This document shows, one piece after another, positions 43,318 through 52,075 of a DNA stretch of 64,000 nt. Made by a program: the position numbers and the translations under genes. The notes beneath the pieces are model-generated. The model was given only the letters and a program-made list of their open reading frames with translations. It did not search any database and was not told the origin of the DNA. Source of the DNA: UBA2336 sp964404445 (lineage in GTDB: Bacteria; Bacteroidota; Bacteroidia; Cytophagales; Cyclobacteriaceae); the NCBI GenBank assembly GCA_964404445.1, contig CAYOJW010000001.1, forward strand, positions 248,001-312,000. The letters run 5' to 3'. How positions within the stretch are numbered: the first letter of the stretch is position 1; each line of letters starts with the position of its first letter.

Positions 43318-45429
43318 CTATGAAAGAACCTGAAAAACAATTAATGACGACACATAGGCTAAAACCGACATATAAACGAGCTGGATCATAGGCCATTTCC
43401 AACCGTTTGTTTCGCGATAGACAACGGCAAGCGTACTCATACACTGCATGGCAAAGGTGTAAAATACCAATAGCGAAAAGCCTACGGCCGGTGTAAAACG
43501 CGGCCCTCCGGTATCGGGGTTGATCTCTTCGCGCATACGGTTTTTAATCGTGGTTTGGTCGTCATCGTTACCAATGCTGTATATGGTTGCCATCGTACCC
43601 ACAAAAACTTCGCGGGCGGCAAACGATGTAATCAGTGCGATACCGATTTTCCAGTCAAAGCCCAACGGTTTGATAACCGGTTCAATGGCCTTGCCCACAA
43701 TACCCGCATACGAGTTTTCGAGTTTGTAGGCAGCAATACGGTTTTCAAGGTCTTCTTCGGCTAACGGCAAATCAACCGACTCTTGTAAAACATATTCGCG
43801 GGCGTTTGAAAGCCTGTCGCCCGGGCCATAGCTGGCCAACACCCACAACACAATTGAAATCGCGAGGATAACCTTGCCCGCTTCAAACACAAAGGCTTTT
43901 GTTTTTTCGATAATGGTATAGCCTACGTTCGACCATTTCGGCCAACGGTAAGCGGGCAATTCCATAATAAGATAACTGCGTTCTTTCACCCGAACCACAT
44001 AGCGCATCACCAACGCTGTAAGCATGGCCGAAGCAAAACCCAACAGGTACAAACCCATAAGTGCAATGCCTTGTAAATTAAAGAAGCCTAACACTACGGT
44101 ATCGGGCACCACTAATGCTACCAAAATGGTAAACACCGGCAAGCGTGCCGAGCAACTCATAAGCGGTGTTACAAAAATGGTTATGATGCGTTCTTTCCAG
44201 TTATCAATAGTGCGGGTTGCCATGATGGCCGGTATCGCGCAAGCCACACCCGACATGAGCGGAACAACACTTTTACCATTCAGCCCAAACTTGCGCATGA
44301 TTTTGTCCATCAAAAAAACCACGCGCGCCATGTAACCCGATTCTTCCAGCACGGCAATGAAGGCAAAGAGAATGGCGATCTGCGGAACGAAAATAACAAT
44401 ACCGCCAATGCCGGGAACAATGCCTTCGGTGAGCAAACGGGTAAGTACACCTTCTGGTAAAGTTTCGCTGAAATAATTACTGATGTCGGCAAAGGCTCCG
44501 TCAATCCAATCCATGGGAATGGTCGCCCATGCAAATATGGCCTGGAACATCAGGAAGAGAATGCCGATAAAAATAGCGTAACCCCATAGTTTATGGGTAA
44601 GGATCCGATCGAGCCGCGATGTGTATTTTTTCCACGACAACGCTGCCGCACGAAGCGTTACTTTATCCAACAAGGTTTGAATAAACGTATAACGCTGAAT
44701 GGTTTCTGCGCCCTGGTATTTTCCGGGGAAGAAACCGTTTTGTTGGCTTACTTCTTTTATAAAATCCTGTTCTTCTTTTTGAAGAAACCTAAGCGACTCC
44801 GGTTGTTGTAAGAACTGATACGCTTCGTATTCGTTTGGCAGGGAAAACTTATCACGCACTAAACGTACTGCGTTTTGCGCATCGTCATAAATTTTATAAA
44901 TATGTTTAACCGGTGCCTGCGCTGGTTTTGCTAAGATTTTTTTCAGTTCATCGATGCCCTCACCATTGCGTGCGTTAATGGGAACAACCGGAATGCCCAG
45001 TTCGGTTGATAAGGCCGTAAGGTCGTAGCTGATGCCGGCTTTGGCTACCAAGTCCATCATGTTCAACACGAGCACTGTTGGCAAGCCGAGGTCAACAATC
45101 TGCGTAAGCAATAACAGGCTTCGTTTCAGGTTAGTGGCATCGGCTGTTACCACAATCTTATCCGGGCAACGTGTTGACTGGCGGTCTAACAGTATTTCAG
45201 AAACGATACGTTCGTCTATGCTGCGCGGGTATAAACTATATATGCCGGGCAGGTCAATGATTTCGGCCGTTAAACCGGGTACTAAAACCGACATGCCCGA
45301 ACGTTTGTCAACGGTAACGCCCGGAAAATTTCCTGTTTTTTGATTGAGTCCCGTAAGGTGATTAAACAATGACGACTTCCCCGAGTTTGGGTTGCCTACC
45401 AACGCAATCTTCAACCGGGAAACTGACAT
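43318..45429 (-). CDS. feoB: Ferrous iron transporter FeoB
   Basis: This 703-aa FeoB couples an N-terminal G-domain to a polytopic membrane channel for Fe(II) uptake. G1 is GNPNSGKSS at 12-20, G3 is DLPGIYSLYP and G4 is NMMD. The membrane part has GYMARVVFLMDKIMRKFGLNGKS, PLMSGVACAIPAIMATR and the second gate CSARLPVFTIL. It overlaps feoA by one base. No FeoC is present, which is usual in Bacteroidota. Confidence 0.96.
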   Translation of the reverse strand: MSVSRLKIALVGNPNSGKSSLFNHLTGLNQKTGNFPGVTVDKRSGMSVLVPGLTAEIIDLPGIYSLYPRSIDERIVSEILLDRQSTRCPDKIVVTADATNLKRSLLLLTQIVDLGLPTVLVLNMMDLVAKAGISYDLTALSTELGIPVVPINARNGEGIDELKKILAKPAQAPVKHIYKIYDDAQNAVRLVRDKFSLPNEYEAYQFLQQPESLRFLQKEEQDFIKEVSQQNGFFPGKYQGAETIQRYTFIQTLLDKVTLRAAALSWKKYTSRLDRILTHKLWGYAIFIGILFLMFQAIFAWATIPMDWIDGAFADISNYFSETLPEGVLTRLLTEGIVPGIGGIVIFVPQIAILFAFIAVLEESGYMARVVFLMDKIMRKFGLNGKSVVPLMSGVACAIPAIMATRTIDNWKERIITIFVTPLMSCSARLPVFTILVALVVPDTVVLGFFNLQGIALMGLYLLGFASAMLTALVMRYVVRVKERSYLIMELPAYRWPKWSNVGYTIIEKTKAFVFEAGKVILAISIVLWVLASYGPGDRLSNAREYVLQESVDLPLAEEDLENRIAAYKLENSYAGIVGKAIEPVIKPLGFDWKIGIALITSFAAREVFVGTMATIYSIGNDDDQTTIKNRMREEINPDTGGPRFTPAVGFSLLVFYTFAMQCMSTLAVVYRETNGWKWPMIQLVYMSVLAYVSSLIVFQVLS

Positions 45430-45662
45430 TAATTAAGGATTGAAATCGTAGCGGCTTCTTCGAGCCGTAAAGAAAGTTCGTAATCCAGCACGCTGATACA
45501 AACGGGGTCGCCCAGCGGAGCTGTAAAATTAAATCTAATCGGGGCACCGGGCAGACAGCCCATTTCGAGCAACTTTACCGATAACGCTTCATCGCTAAAA
45601 CCTGCAATGATGCCAACCTCGCCCGGCTTCATTTGCGCTACATTCTTGCCCTTATTTTGCAC
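45429..45662 (-). CDS. feoA: Ferrous iron transport protein FeoA
   Basis: This 77-aa SH3-like FeoA accessory protein has the motifs MKPGEVGIIAGF, LLEMGCLPGAPI and FTAPLGDPVCISVLDYELSLR. The frame begins at a GTG; ATG 45632 would remove ten residues, but the NVAQMKPGE segment looks homologous, so I keep the GTG. It precedes feoB on the same transcript, from a well-formed promoter. Confidence 0.9.
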   Translation of the reverse strand: MQNKGKNVAQMKPGEVGIIAGFSDEALSVKLLEMGCLPGAPIRFNFTAPLGDPVCISVLDYELSLRLEEAATISILN

Positions 45663-45682
45663 TTATTTAGATTAAATCGAAA

Positions 45683-45713
45683 CAAATATATGCGCTGGCG
45701 GGTATTAAAACAA
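45683..45713 (-). promoter_or_regulatory. feoAB promoter
   Basis: On the minus strand a -33 TTG (45711-45713), a 20-nt spacer and an exact TATATTTG -7 box (45683-45690) form one of the best promoters in the window. The predicted start lies about 15-20 nt before the feoA start codon. Confidence 0.7.
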
Positions 45714-45717
45714 TGTT

Positions 45718-45725
45718 TAGGTTTG
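45718..45725 (+). promoter_or_regulatory. -7 promoter box of the 46-aa gene
   Basis: TAGGTTTG matches TAnnTTTG and lies 13 nt before ATG 45739. It is interleaved with the divergent feoAB promoter. Confidence 0.5.
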
Positions 45726-45738
45726 CGTAACTTCGACT

Positions 45739-45879
45739 ATGCGTAAAAAACCCATCCATAAAAAAACTAAGGAACAGGTAAAAAAACAGCCTCCCGAACA
45801 GGAGGCTGAAAAAGATAACCACTTTGATTTTGGCGGCCTGCCCGACCGTAACCTGAAAAAGAATTTAGGGTGCGGATAG
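45739..45879 (+). CDS. 46-aa small basic protein
   Basis: This short frame encodes a Lys-rich N-terminus (MRKKPIHKKTKEQVKKQ), an acidic stretch and a C-terminus NHFDFGGLPDRNLKKNLGCG. The C-terminal FGGLPDR-x-LKKNLGCG pattern recalls short conserved Bacteroidota proteins, but I cannot name a family. It has its own -7 box, diverges from feoAB and ends 1 nt before the convergent S41 protease stop. The function is unknown. Confidence 0.6.
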   Translation: MRKKPIHKKTKEQVKKQPPEQEAEKDNHFDFGGLPDRNLKKNLGCG

Positions 45880-45880
45880 T

Positions 45881-47329
45881 TTATTGTATCGCGTGTTCAA
45901 AAAACTCTTTCACCTTTATATCGTCAATCACCAAATTATAGCTGCCATGTTTAAAGTCGGCCGATGTGCCCAGCGTTTGTTCAAAATGTTTTGCCCGCTC
46001 TGCCGATTTGCGCGCAATGGTTCCGTACAGTATGTGGTCAAGGGCTATGCTCAGCAACGTTTCATTCTCATCACCTAACGGATAGATATAGTAATCATTA
46101 TCGGGATTTTCGATGTTGGGTATAAACCCATCACCATACTCTGACTGATTTAAACTGTTGTATGATTTTACCACAATAGGTTGCATGCCCCAGGTGTTTT
46201 TGGAGTCATTTTCTTCATAAATAGAAATCGACCCAACGTTTTTCCCCACGGTAACATCGCCAATCAAAAACACATCCATAAATGGCTTCAATCCATTAAT
46301 CAATAATTCGCTGGCCGAAGCCGTGCTGTACCCTGTTAAAATATAAACACGGCCATTGGTAAGTTGTGTACCTACATTTTGCGCTTTGTTTATGAATTTC
46401 TTTAATAAAAAATCTTCGCCATATTGCGGGTCGTTAATAAACGCCTGTTGTAAGTCGCTGTTGTATTGGCGCTTTACAAATACTTTGCTGTTATCAATGT
46501 TAGCGCCTGTTAAGCTGGCTAAGTTAATGGTGGCGGCCTCTGCCCCTCCGCTGTTAAAACGTAAATCAATAATCAAATCGGTTATGCCTGCGCTTTTAAA
46601 TTGGGCGAAGAAATTATCCATTTGTGTATTGTATTCGCTGGTATTGGCCGCTGCCCCGGTTGCAAAAAAATTATACACGTAATAGCCGATTTTTTTATCG
46701 CTGCCTTCAGCTTCAAATACTGTTGCCATAAAATGAGGGTTCTCGGCAAACTCTTCGGTGGTTAACGCCAGTGTACCCATATCGGCTTCGCCTCCGGTTT
46801 CTAACGGGCGCACATAATGAATGGTGTGGTTTTCGTTCATAAGGTTGAGTAAACTTCGGTAGTTGCTCAGCGTTATGGTTTGGCCGTTTATCTTATCGAT
46901 TACATCGCCCCGTTTCAGGTCAAGTTCTTCCCGGTCAATAATCGAATTGGGTTTGATGTACATAACTTGTGCAATTACCGCCTCGCTTTGTTGGCTGACA
47001 CGGTACAGTTTAAAATGATACCCGGCCTCTTTACTAATGCCCTGCAAGGAATTTAACAACTCCTGATAGTTTTCCTGTATCCACGAAAAGCGGTCTTCAT
47101 TTGAAAGTAGCGAAGCAAAAAAATCATCGGGTGCTTTTGATTTGTCGGGCGAGGAAGGGATTTGGTTGTTCCATAAATAGTAAAGATCCATGTTTTCCAG
47201 AATCCAATTGTTTACATATTTATTGGGATTATTAGTGGTTGCTGAATCGTCACTACAACCGATAATCAGTATAGAAAACATCAGCGCAAAAACTGCCGGG
47301 GTCACTTTTCTGCTTGTAATTTGTTTCAT
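45881..47329 (-). CDS. S41-family C-terminal processing protease, lipoprotein
   Basis: This 482-aa protease has a lipobox (LIIGC, Cys near residue 25), an N-terminal helical region, a PDZ-like domain (about 100-190, LDLKRGDVIDKINGQ) and an S41 catalytic domain. The catalytic Ser is in TGYSTASASELLINGLKP with Lys in DVTVGKNVGSISIYEEN; LIIDLRFNSGGA is the conserved strand. It is probably anchored in the periplasm and degrades or processes envelope proteins. Confidence 0.87.
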   Translation of the reverse strand: MKQITSRKVTPAVFALMFSILIIGCSDDSATTNNPNKYVNNWILENMDLYYLWNNQIPSSPDKSKAPDDFFASLLSNEDRFSWIQENYQELLNSLQGISKEAGYHFKLYRVSQQSEAVIAQVMYIKPNSIIDREELDLKRGDVIDKINGQTITLSNYRSLLNLMNENHTIHYVRPLETGGEADMGTLALTTEEFAENPHFMATVFEAEGSDKKIGYYVYNFFATGAAANTSEYNTQMDNFFAQFKSAGITDLIIDLRFNSGGAEAATINLASLTGANIDNSKVFVKRQYNSDLQQAFINDPQYGEDFLLKKFINKAQNVGTQLTNGRVYILTGYSTASASELLINGLKPFMDVFLIGDVTVGKNVGSISIYEENDSKNTWGMQPIVVKSYNSLNQSEYGDGFIPNIENPDNDYYIYPLGDENETLLSIALDHILYGTIARKSAERAKHFEQTLGTSADFKHGSYNLVIDDIKVKEFFEHAIQ

Positions 47330-47519
47330 TGGATGTTTCGTTTAAAATTGTTTAATGTTAACGGCCGGGGCTTGCCTTCGGCAGAGTGTTTCGGCACTGC
47401 CGTTTATTTGAAAAACTAAAATTCGGTTAAGCATAAAAGTGTCGTAGAAGCTCATCGCCTCCGCTTTTGGCAAGCCCTTTTTAGCTGCTGGCATATTGTC
47501 TGTCCGAAGTCGCTTCAAT
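47330..47519. other. Structured spacer downstream of the DUF4236 gene
   Basis: This 190-bp spacer has nested inverted repeats. On the minus strand AACGGC pairs with GCCGTT around a GGCAGTG...CACTCTGCC hairpin, and GGGCTTGCC pairs with GGCAAGCCC at longer range. A 63-codon minus-strand frame here is unconvincing. It may be a cassette boundary of the AT-rich DUF4236 gene. Confidence 0.4.
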
Positions 47520-48671
47520 TTAGTTTTCTTCAAAATATTGTCCCGAAGTTTGTTTTAGTCCTTTTACCGTGTTTTGAAAGTCCAAGAATGCAGATGCAAA
47601 CTGCTCAGAAAACTCATAATTGCTGAACTCATATTCTTCGTTCATGCCGGTTCCTGTTTTTAAATTTATTTGACCATATCTCACTACAGGAATTTCATAG
47701 TTGCCTTTAAATCTTTTGTCGGGACTTCCGTTCTTGTTCACTTTAGCCCATGTCCTGTCTATTACTTTTGTATCACTTGGTATGCTGCCTGTTTCCATAA
47801 AACGAACAGGTAAATGAGAAAGTTGAAGTTCGTTAAATCCAACCAATGCAAAACTTTCCTGCGAAGAATACATTACAATAAAAGTAGGGTAGAAATAAAT
47901 GTCTGCACCATTAGCATTTTTAAACCACAAAACTTCAAATTTAGATTTAATGTCTTCTATTCCCTTAGTCGCAAAACGAACCTCTTTCTTATTTACTATT
48001 GTTGAAGCCGCAGAACGAGTTACACGTCTGTCTTCAAATTGAGCACTTGTTACATCCCATATTTTTTTTGAGTCGCAAAGATTTTTAAATGCTGAAATAA
48101 GGTTGTCATATTTTGTTTTGATTTCAGGGTCAAAGTCAATGTCAAGCCCCACATAACAGTCTTCAATTTGTTCAATAAGCTGTTTGATTGCTTCTTGTTG
48201 TGCTGCGATGTCGGCTTTAATATCTGTCGCAAGAGATTTGTTGACAAACCCAATGATAAAAATGTATGATGCTATCAGTTTAAGTCGGGAAAATGTTAGG
48301 GAAGTTTTGATTTTAAGCAAGTCGCTTCGTAGTTCCTTTCGCTGTTCATGAGCCGCAATGATTGCCTCTTTAATCCCTTGCATATCCTGACTTGTAATCT
48401 TTTGAATATCTGCACTGAAAATGTTGTCCGCTGGTTTAATTGTCTGAATTGGTTGCGGGTTAAAGTTGTCATTGTGAGCAGAGCTATCAGATGAAAGTTT
48501 CTGCCTGTTGTAAATTCCAGTCCCCGGAATTCCTGTGTTTACATAAGTCCCCTTTTTCCCAAGTGTCATGCTTGCACCTCTTACTCCGATAGAAGTGCTT
48601 ATTCCGCTTTTACTAAAGTTCAAGTGAACCCCGGGAATAATTTTAACTCGTCTGCGGTAACTCCAAGCCAT
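47520..48671 (-). CDS. DUF4236 domain-containing protein
   Basis: This 383-aa protein starts with the diagnostic DUF4236 block (MAWSYRRRVKIIPGVHLNFS, then GVRGASMTLGKKGTYVNTGIPGTGIYNR). Beyond it are a charged coiled-coil region, one hydrophobic helix (LIASYIFIIGFV, about 133-144) and an unrecognised C-terminal domain. The function is unknown. Base composition is clearly more AT-rich than the flanking genes, and the downstream spacer is full of inverted repeats, both consistent with acquisition by transfer. Confidence 0.78.
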   Translation of the reverse strand: MAWSYRRRVKIIPGVHLNFSKSGISTSIGVRGASMTLGKKGTYVNTGIPGTGIYNRQKLSSDSSAHNDNFNPQPIQTIKPADNIFSADIQKITSQDMQGIKEAIIAAHEQRKELRSDLLKIKTSLTFSRLKLIASYIFIIGFVNKSLATDIKADIAAQQEAIKQLIEQIEDCYVGLDIDFDPEIKTKYDNLISAFKNLCDSKKIWDVTSAQFEDRRVTRSAASTIVNKKEVRFATKGIEDIKSKFEVLWFKNANGADIYFYPTFIVMYSSQESFALVGFNELQLSHLPVRFMETGSIPSDTKVIDRTWAKVNKNGSPDKRFKGNYEIPVVRYGQINLKTGTGMNEEYEFSNYEFSEQFASAFLDFQNTVKGLKQTSGQYFEEN

Positions 48672-48737
48672 AGTTATATTTTTTTGTTCGTTAGTCTATA
48701 ATTAACAGTTGTCAATGCTTTCGGCTAACATCCGCAT

Positions 48738-51170
48738 TTATATACTTTCCGCCACAAACACTCTCTTTACACGCTCGCTGGTGTTGGTCAATATTTCGTA
48801 CGGGATGGTGTTGATCCGCGCGGCCAACTCACTCACCGGAAGCGCCTCGCCAAAAATAATTACTTCATCGCCTTCCTGTACATCAATCCCGGTAAGATCA
48901 ACCATGGTCATGTCCATACACACATTGCCCACTACGGGCGCCTGTTTGCCTTTTACCAGCACCACACCCTTGCCCTGACTGAAAGCCCGGCTGAAACCAT
49001 CGGCATAACCGATGGCAATAGTACCGATTTTCATATCGTGAATGGCTTTTCCCTTACGACCGTAACCGATGGTTTCGCCTGCGCGAACCGTGCGAACCTG
49101 CGAAATCAGCGTTTTTAGCGTGTTTACGGGCTTCAGGGCGTGTTTTTCGGGTGTCGGGTCAACCCCGTAAAGACCAATGCCGAGGCGCACCATATCAAAT
49201 TGATACTCCGGGAACCTCAAAATACCGGGCGAGTTGAGCACATGTAGCAACGGGGCATAGCCCAGCGCTTCAGAAAGTGTTTCGGCCATCGCAGCAAAAT
49301 GCCTTACCTGCGCCCGCGAAAAAGTATCTAACGCCTCCTCGTCCGACCCCGCCAGATGCGTGAACACCGAGGCCACGCGCACATTGGGGTTTGCCTGTAA
49401 GAGATTGATCAACAACGGAAGGTCTTCTTCACAAAAGCCAAGCCGGTGCATACCGGTATCCATCTTGATGTGAATGTTCCAATCGCGGCCGCGTAAGAAA
49501 GAAATAAATGTTTTTAAAATTTTAAATCCGTATAACTCCGGTTCTAAGTTAAAGTTAAGCATGGCATGAAAACCTTCTTCGGTCGGGTTCATCACCATTA
49601 CCGGTGTGCGTATATTATTCTTGCGCAGTTCAACACCTTCATCGGCATAAGCAACACCAAGGTAATCGATCTTATGATACTGCAACAAGTTTGCTACTTC
49701 TACACTTCCGCTTCCGTACGCAAATGCTTTTACCATCACCATCATTTTCGTAGATGGTTTGATTTTCGACTTGAAATAATTCAGGTTATGGATGAGCGCA
49801 TTCATGTCAACCTCCATTACCGTACCGTGTACTTTGCGTTGCAGTCGTGCTATAATTTTTTCGAACTCAAACACACGTGCACCTTTCACTAAAATTATTT
49901 CGCGGTTAAACTGATCGGGATTTAACGCTGCAAGAAATGCATCGGTTGTCGGATAAAACGCGGCCGGTACGGTAAACTTTTTTGCATGATTGCTTAACGC
50001 AGTACCAATACCGATAAATTGTGTTACACCGCTTGCATTTACCATCGATGCCACGCGGGAAGTGAGCTGTTCTTCATCCAATCCCGACTGCAAAATGTCG
50101 GATAAAATGAGTGTCTTTTTTTGCTTCTGTTGCTGGTTCATTAACAGGTCTAACCCGATCTGCAAACCGCCCAAATCGTTGTTGTAGGTGTCGTCAATAA
50201 GCTGGGTTTGGTTGATGCCCTCCTTCAACTCTAACCGCATGGCTACCGAACGCAGCGATCGCATTCGTTGTTGAATAATTTCTATATCTGTACCGAGGTA
50301 AAGCAAAATTGTCAGGCAGTGAAGTGCATTTTCGACAGATGCGGGGTCGGAAAACGGGAGGGATAAGATGAAATTTTTATCCTTCCAGGCAACCGAAAAA
50401 CTGTCGTGCGCTTTGCTGATTTTAACATCGGCTTCGGGCGAAAAACCCCAGCTTAAAACCGGCAGTTTCGATACACGGATGCGGTTGTATAACGTGGTGT
50501 GATCGGCACAACAGATCAAACGTTCAACGTGTGTAAAGAGTGCTAATTTTTCATCGATTTTTTGAACCAACGATTCAAAGTTTTCATCGTGTGCCGGGCC
50601 AATGGTTGTAAAAACACCAAGCGTTGGTTTTATAATACGCTCAAGTCTTTCCATTTCGGTGCGATGCGAAATACCCGCTTCGAAAATACCTAATGTATGG
50701 TACGCCTGCATTTGCCATACCGATAACGGAACACCCAACTGCGAATTATAACTGCCCGGGTTTTTTACAATAGCATACTCTTTTGAAAGCAATTGATACA
50801 ACCATTCTTTCACAATGGTTTTTCCGTTGCTTCCGGTTACGCCTATTACCGGTATTGAAAATTTACTACGATGATGCGCTGCAATTTTTTGTAACGCATC
50901 AACCGATGATGTCACGTGTATAATGTTTGCCTCGGTTAACGTTTCAACATTGCTGCGTTGTTCAACTACAAACTGACGAACGCCTGCTTCGTATAACGTT
51001 TTTATAAATGTATGACCATTATGATGCGCTCCGTTGATCGCAAAAAAAACAGAACCTTCGTGCACAATAGCCTTACGACTGTCGATCAGTAAATCGTGTA
51101 CGGGTCTGTCTTTCATGTATTGAATAACAACACCGCCCGTAATGTTTTGTAATTGAGAAAAAACTAACAT
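48738..51170 (-). CDS. Bifunctional MurF ligase / alanine racemase
   Basis: This 810-aa fusion combines UDP-MurNAc-tripeptide:D-Ala-D-Ala ligase (about 1-440, ATP loop TGSNGKT at 112-118) with an alanine racemase (about 445-810, PLP Lys481 in MVMVKAFAYGSGS, catalytic Tyr region in GIGLYGVDP). It supplies D-Ala and joins D-Ala-D-Ala to the peptidoglycan precursor; the fusion is standard in Bacteroidota. I use ATG 51170 (MLVFSQLQNI), one base after the csaA stop, instead of the longer frame to 51215 that overlaps csaA. Confidence 0.93.
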   Translation of the reverse strand: MLVFSQLQNITGGVVIQYMKDRPVHDLLIDSRKAIVHEGSVFFAINGAHHNGHTFIKTLYEAGVRQFVVEQRSNVETLTEANIIHVTSSVDALQKIAAHHRSKFSIPVIGVTGSNGKTIVKEWLYQLLSKEYAIVKNPGSYNSQLGVPLSVWQMQAYHTLGIFEAGISHRTEMERLERIIKPTLGVFTTIGPAHDENFESLVQKIDEKLALFTHVERLICCADHTTLYNRIRVSKLPVLSWGFSPEADVKISKAHDSFSVAWKDKNFILSLPFSDPASVENALHCLTILLYLGTDIEIIQQRMRSLRSVAMRLELKEGINQTQLIDDTYNNDLGGLQIGLDLLMNQQQKQKKTLILSDILQSGLDEEQLTSRVASMVNASGVTQFIGIGTALSNHAKKFTVPAAFYPTTDAFLAALNPDQFNREIILVKGARVFEFEKIIARLQRKVHGTVMEVDMNALIHNLNYFKSKIKPSTKMMVMVKAFAYGSGSVEVANLLQYHKIDYLGVAYADEGVELRKNNIRTPVMVMNPTEEGFHAMLNFNLEPELYGFKILKTFISFLRGRDWNIHIKMDTGMHRLGFCEEDLPLLINLLQANPNVRVASVFTHLAGSDEEALDTFSRAQVRHFAAMAETLSEALGYAPLLHVLNSPGILRFPEYQFDMVRLGIGLYGVDPTPEKHALKPVNTLKTLISQVRTVRAGETIGYGRKGKAIHDMKIGTIAIGYADGFSRAFSQGKGVVLVKGKQAPVVGNVCMDMTMVDLTGIDVQEGDEVIIFGEALPVSELAARINTIPYEILTNTSERVKRVFVAESI

Positions 51171-51171
51171 A

Positions 51172-51504
51172 CTAAAAAAGACGTGCTCCGTTCGGCACGT
51201 TTCGTTCAACAGCACTTAATACAATCCGGTTTTGATCATCGGGGAAACCCGTTACCAAAACCTCCGACATAAAGTTGGCAATTTGTTTGGGCTTAAAATT
51301 CACCACACATATTACCTGCCGGCCTACGAGGGTTTCGGGGTTATACAGTGCGGTTATTTGGGCGCTCGATTGCTTAATACCCAGTTCGCCCAGGTCAATC
51401 CACAGCTTAATGGCCGGTTTTTTTGCCTCCACAAAGGGTTCGGCCTGTACAATAGTACCCGCCCGAATATCAATTTTTTCAAAATCTGCCCAGGAAATGT
51501 TCAT
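51172..51504 (-). CDS. csaA: tRNA-binding protein, CsaA family
   Basis: This 110-aa OB-fold protein of the EMAPII/Trbp111 type has the motifs DIRAGTIVQAEPF, KLWIDLGELGIKQSSAQIT, VICVVNFKPKQIANFMSEVLVTGF and the C-terminal NVPNGARLF. CsaA binds tRNA elbows and has chaperone-like activity in Bacillus. It is directly upstream of, and probably cotranscribed with, murF-alr. Confidence 0.93.
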   Translation of the reverse strand: MNISWADFEKIDIRAGTIVQAEPFVEAKKPAIKLWIDLGELGIKQSSAQITALYNPETLVGRQVICVVNFKPKQIANFMSEVLVTGFPDDQNRIVLSAVERNVPNGARLF

Positions 51505-51583
51505 CGCAAGTGAAAAATATTACTTCACAGGCAAATATGATACGATTATGGCGTATCTTTATTTTTCAAAACGTTATTCCGGC

Positions 51584-51612
51584 CTTCTATGTAACCATAG
51601 AAGTTAATTTTG
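51584..51612 (+). promoter_or_regulatory. Promoter with adjacent palindrome upstream of a small secreted protein
   Basis: TAATTTTG (51605-51612) matches TAnnTTTG and lies 20 nt before ATG 51633. Directly upstream, CTTCTATG-TAAC-CATAGAAG (51584-51603) is a perfect inverted repeat that covers the -33 region and could be an operator. Confidence 0.45.
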
Positions 51613-51632
51613 CGTTTAGAAACCATTACCCG

Positions 51633-52010
51633 ATGAAGCTTAAATCTTTCCATAGCAAGTTAAGCTGCGCAGTATTTGCCATACTGCTGCTCGCGTTTAA
51701 TGCAAACGCACAGGAAAACCGGGGCAATTACGATCAGGAGGGCACAAAAGACAACAACAACGATGCGAATACGGCTGGCGAAATGTTGGATTCCCGCTTA
51801 AACAGGGGTTTTTCGTCAAATCCTGCCCAGCCGCAGTCCGAAACCGTGATTTTACGCGATGCTGAAATAAAAAACGCCAAACCGGCCGCGCAACCCGCAA
51901 AACCCGCAAAAGAAGACCCTAAAACGATGAAAAAAGAAGGCGATCCGCTTTCATTCAATTTTCTCTACTATTTCATCGAAAAATTCAAGCTCTCTGATTT
52001 GTTAGAATAA
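51633..52010 (+). CDS. Small secreted protein of unknown function
   Basis: This 125-aa protein has a signal peptide ending near residue 26 (NANAQ). The mature part is polar and low-complexity (NNNDANTAGEMLDSRL, KPAAQPAKPAKEDPK), ending in a short hydrophobic helix-rich segment (FNFLYYFIEKFKLSDLLE). I do not recognise a family. ATG 51633 is chosen because the signal peptide begins there. It precedes the TonB receptor but has its own promoter. Confidence 0.6.
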   Translation: MKLKSFHSKLSCAVFAILLLAFNANAQENRGNYDQEGTKDNNNDANTAGEMLDSRLNRGFSSNPAQPQSETVILRDAEIKNAKPAAQPAKPAKEDPKTMKKEGDPLSFNFLYYFIEKFKLSDLLE

Positions 52011-52027
52011 CCGCTCGTATAAAGCTG

Positions 52028-52072
52028 TTGCACAATTCTTGATTGTATTTCTATATTTGCAACGCTGTTGCA
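52028..52072 (+). promoter_or_regulatory. TonB-receptor promoter with TGCAAC-N3-GTTGCA palindrome
   Basis: A -33 TTG (52028-52030), 21-nt spacer and exact TATATTTG -7 box (52052-52059) form the promoter. A perfect 15-bp palindrome TGCAAC-GCT-GTTGCA (52058-52072) overlaps the last bases of the -7 box and the start site. An extra half-site GCTGTTGCA lies at 52024-52032 over the -33 region. This is a strong candidate operator, for example for a Fur/Zur-family repressor. Confidence 0.65.
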
Positions 52073-52075
52073 TTT

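Noticed and set aside
47342..47533. Integron attC site downstream of DUF4236
   Set aside because: The GTTRRRY/RYYYAAC core sites are not present at the ends of the folded region and there is no integrase, so only a generic structured spacer is reported.
52043..52075. Earlier TTG start for the TonB receptor
   Set aside because: This segment contains the -7 box and transcription start region; the signal peptide begins at ATG 52076.
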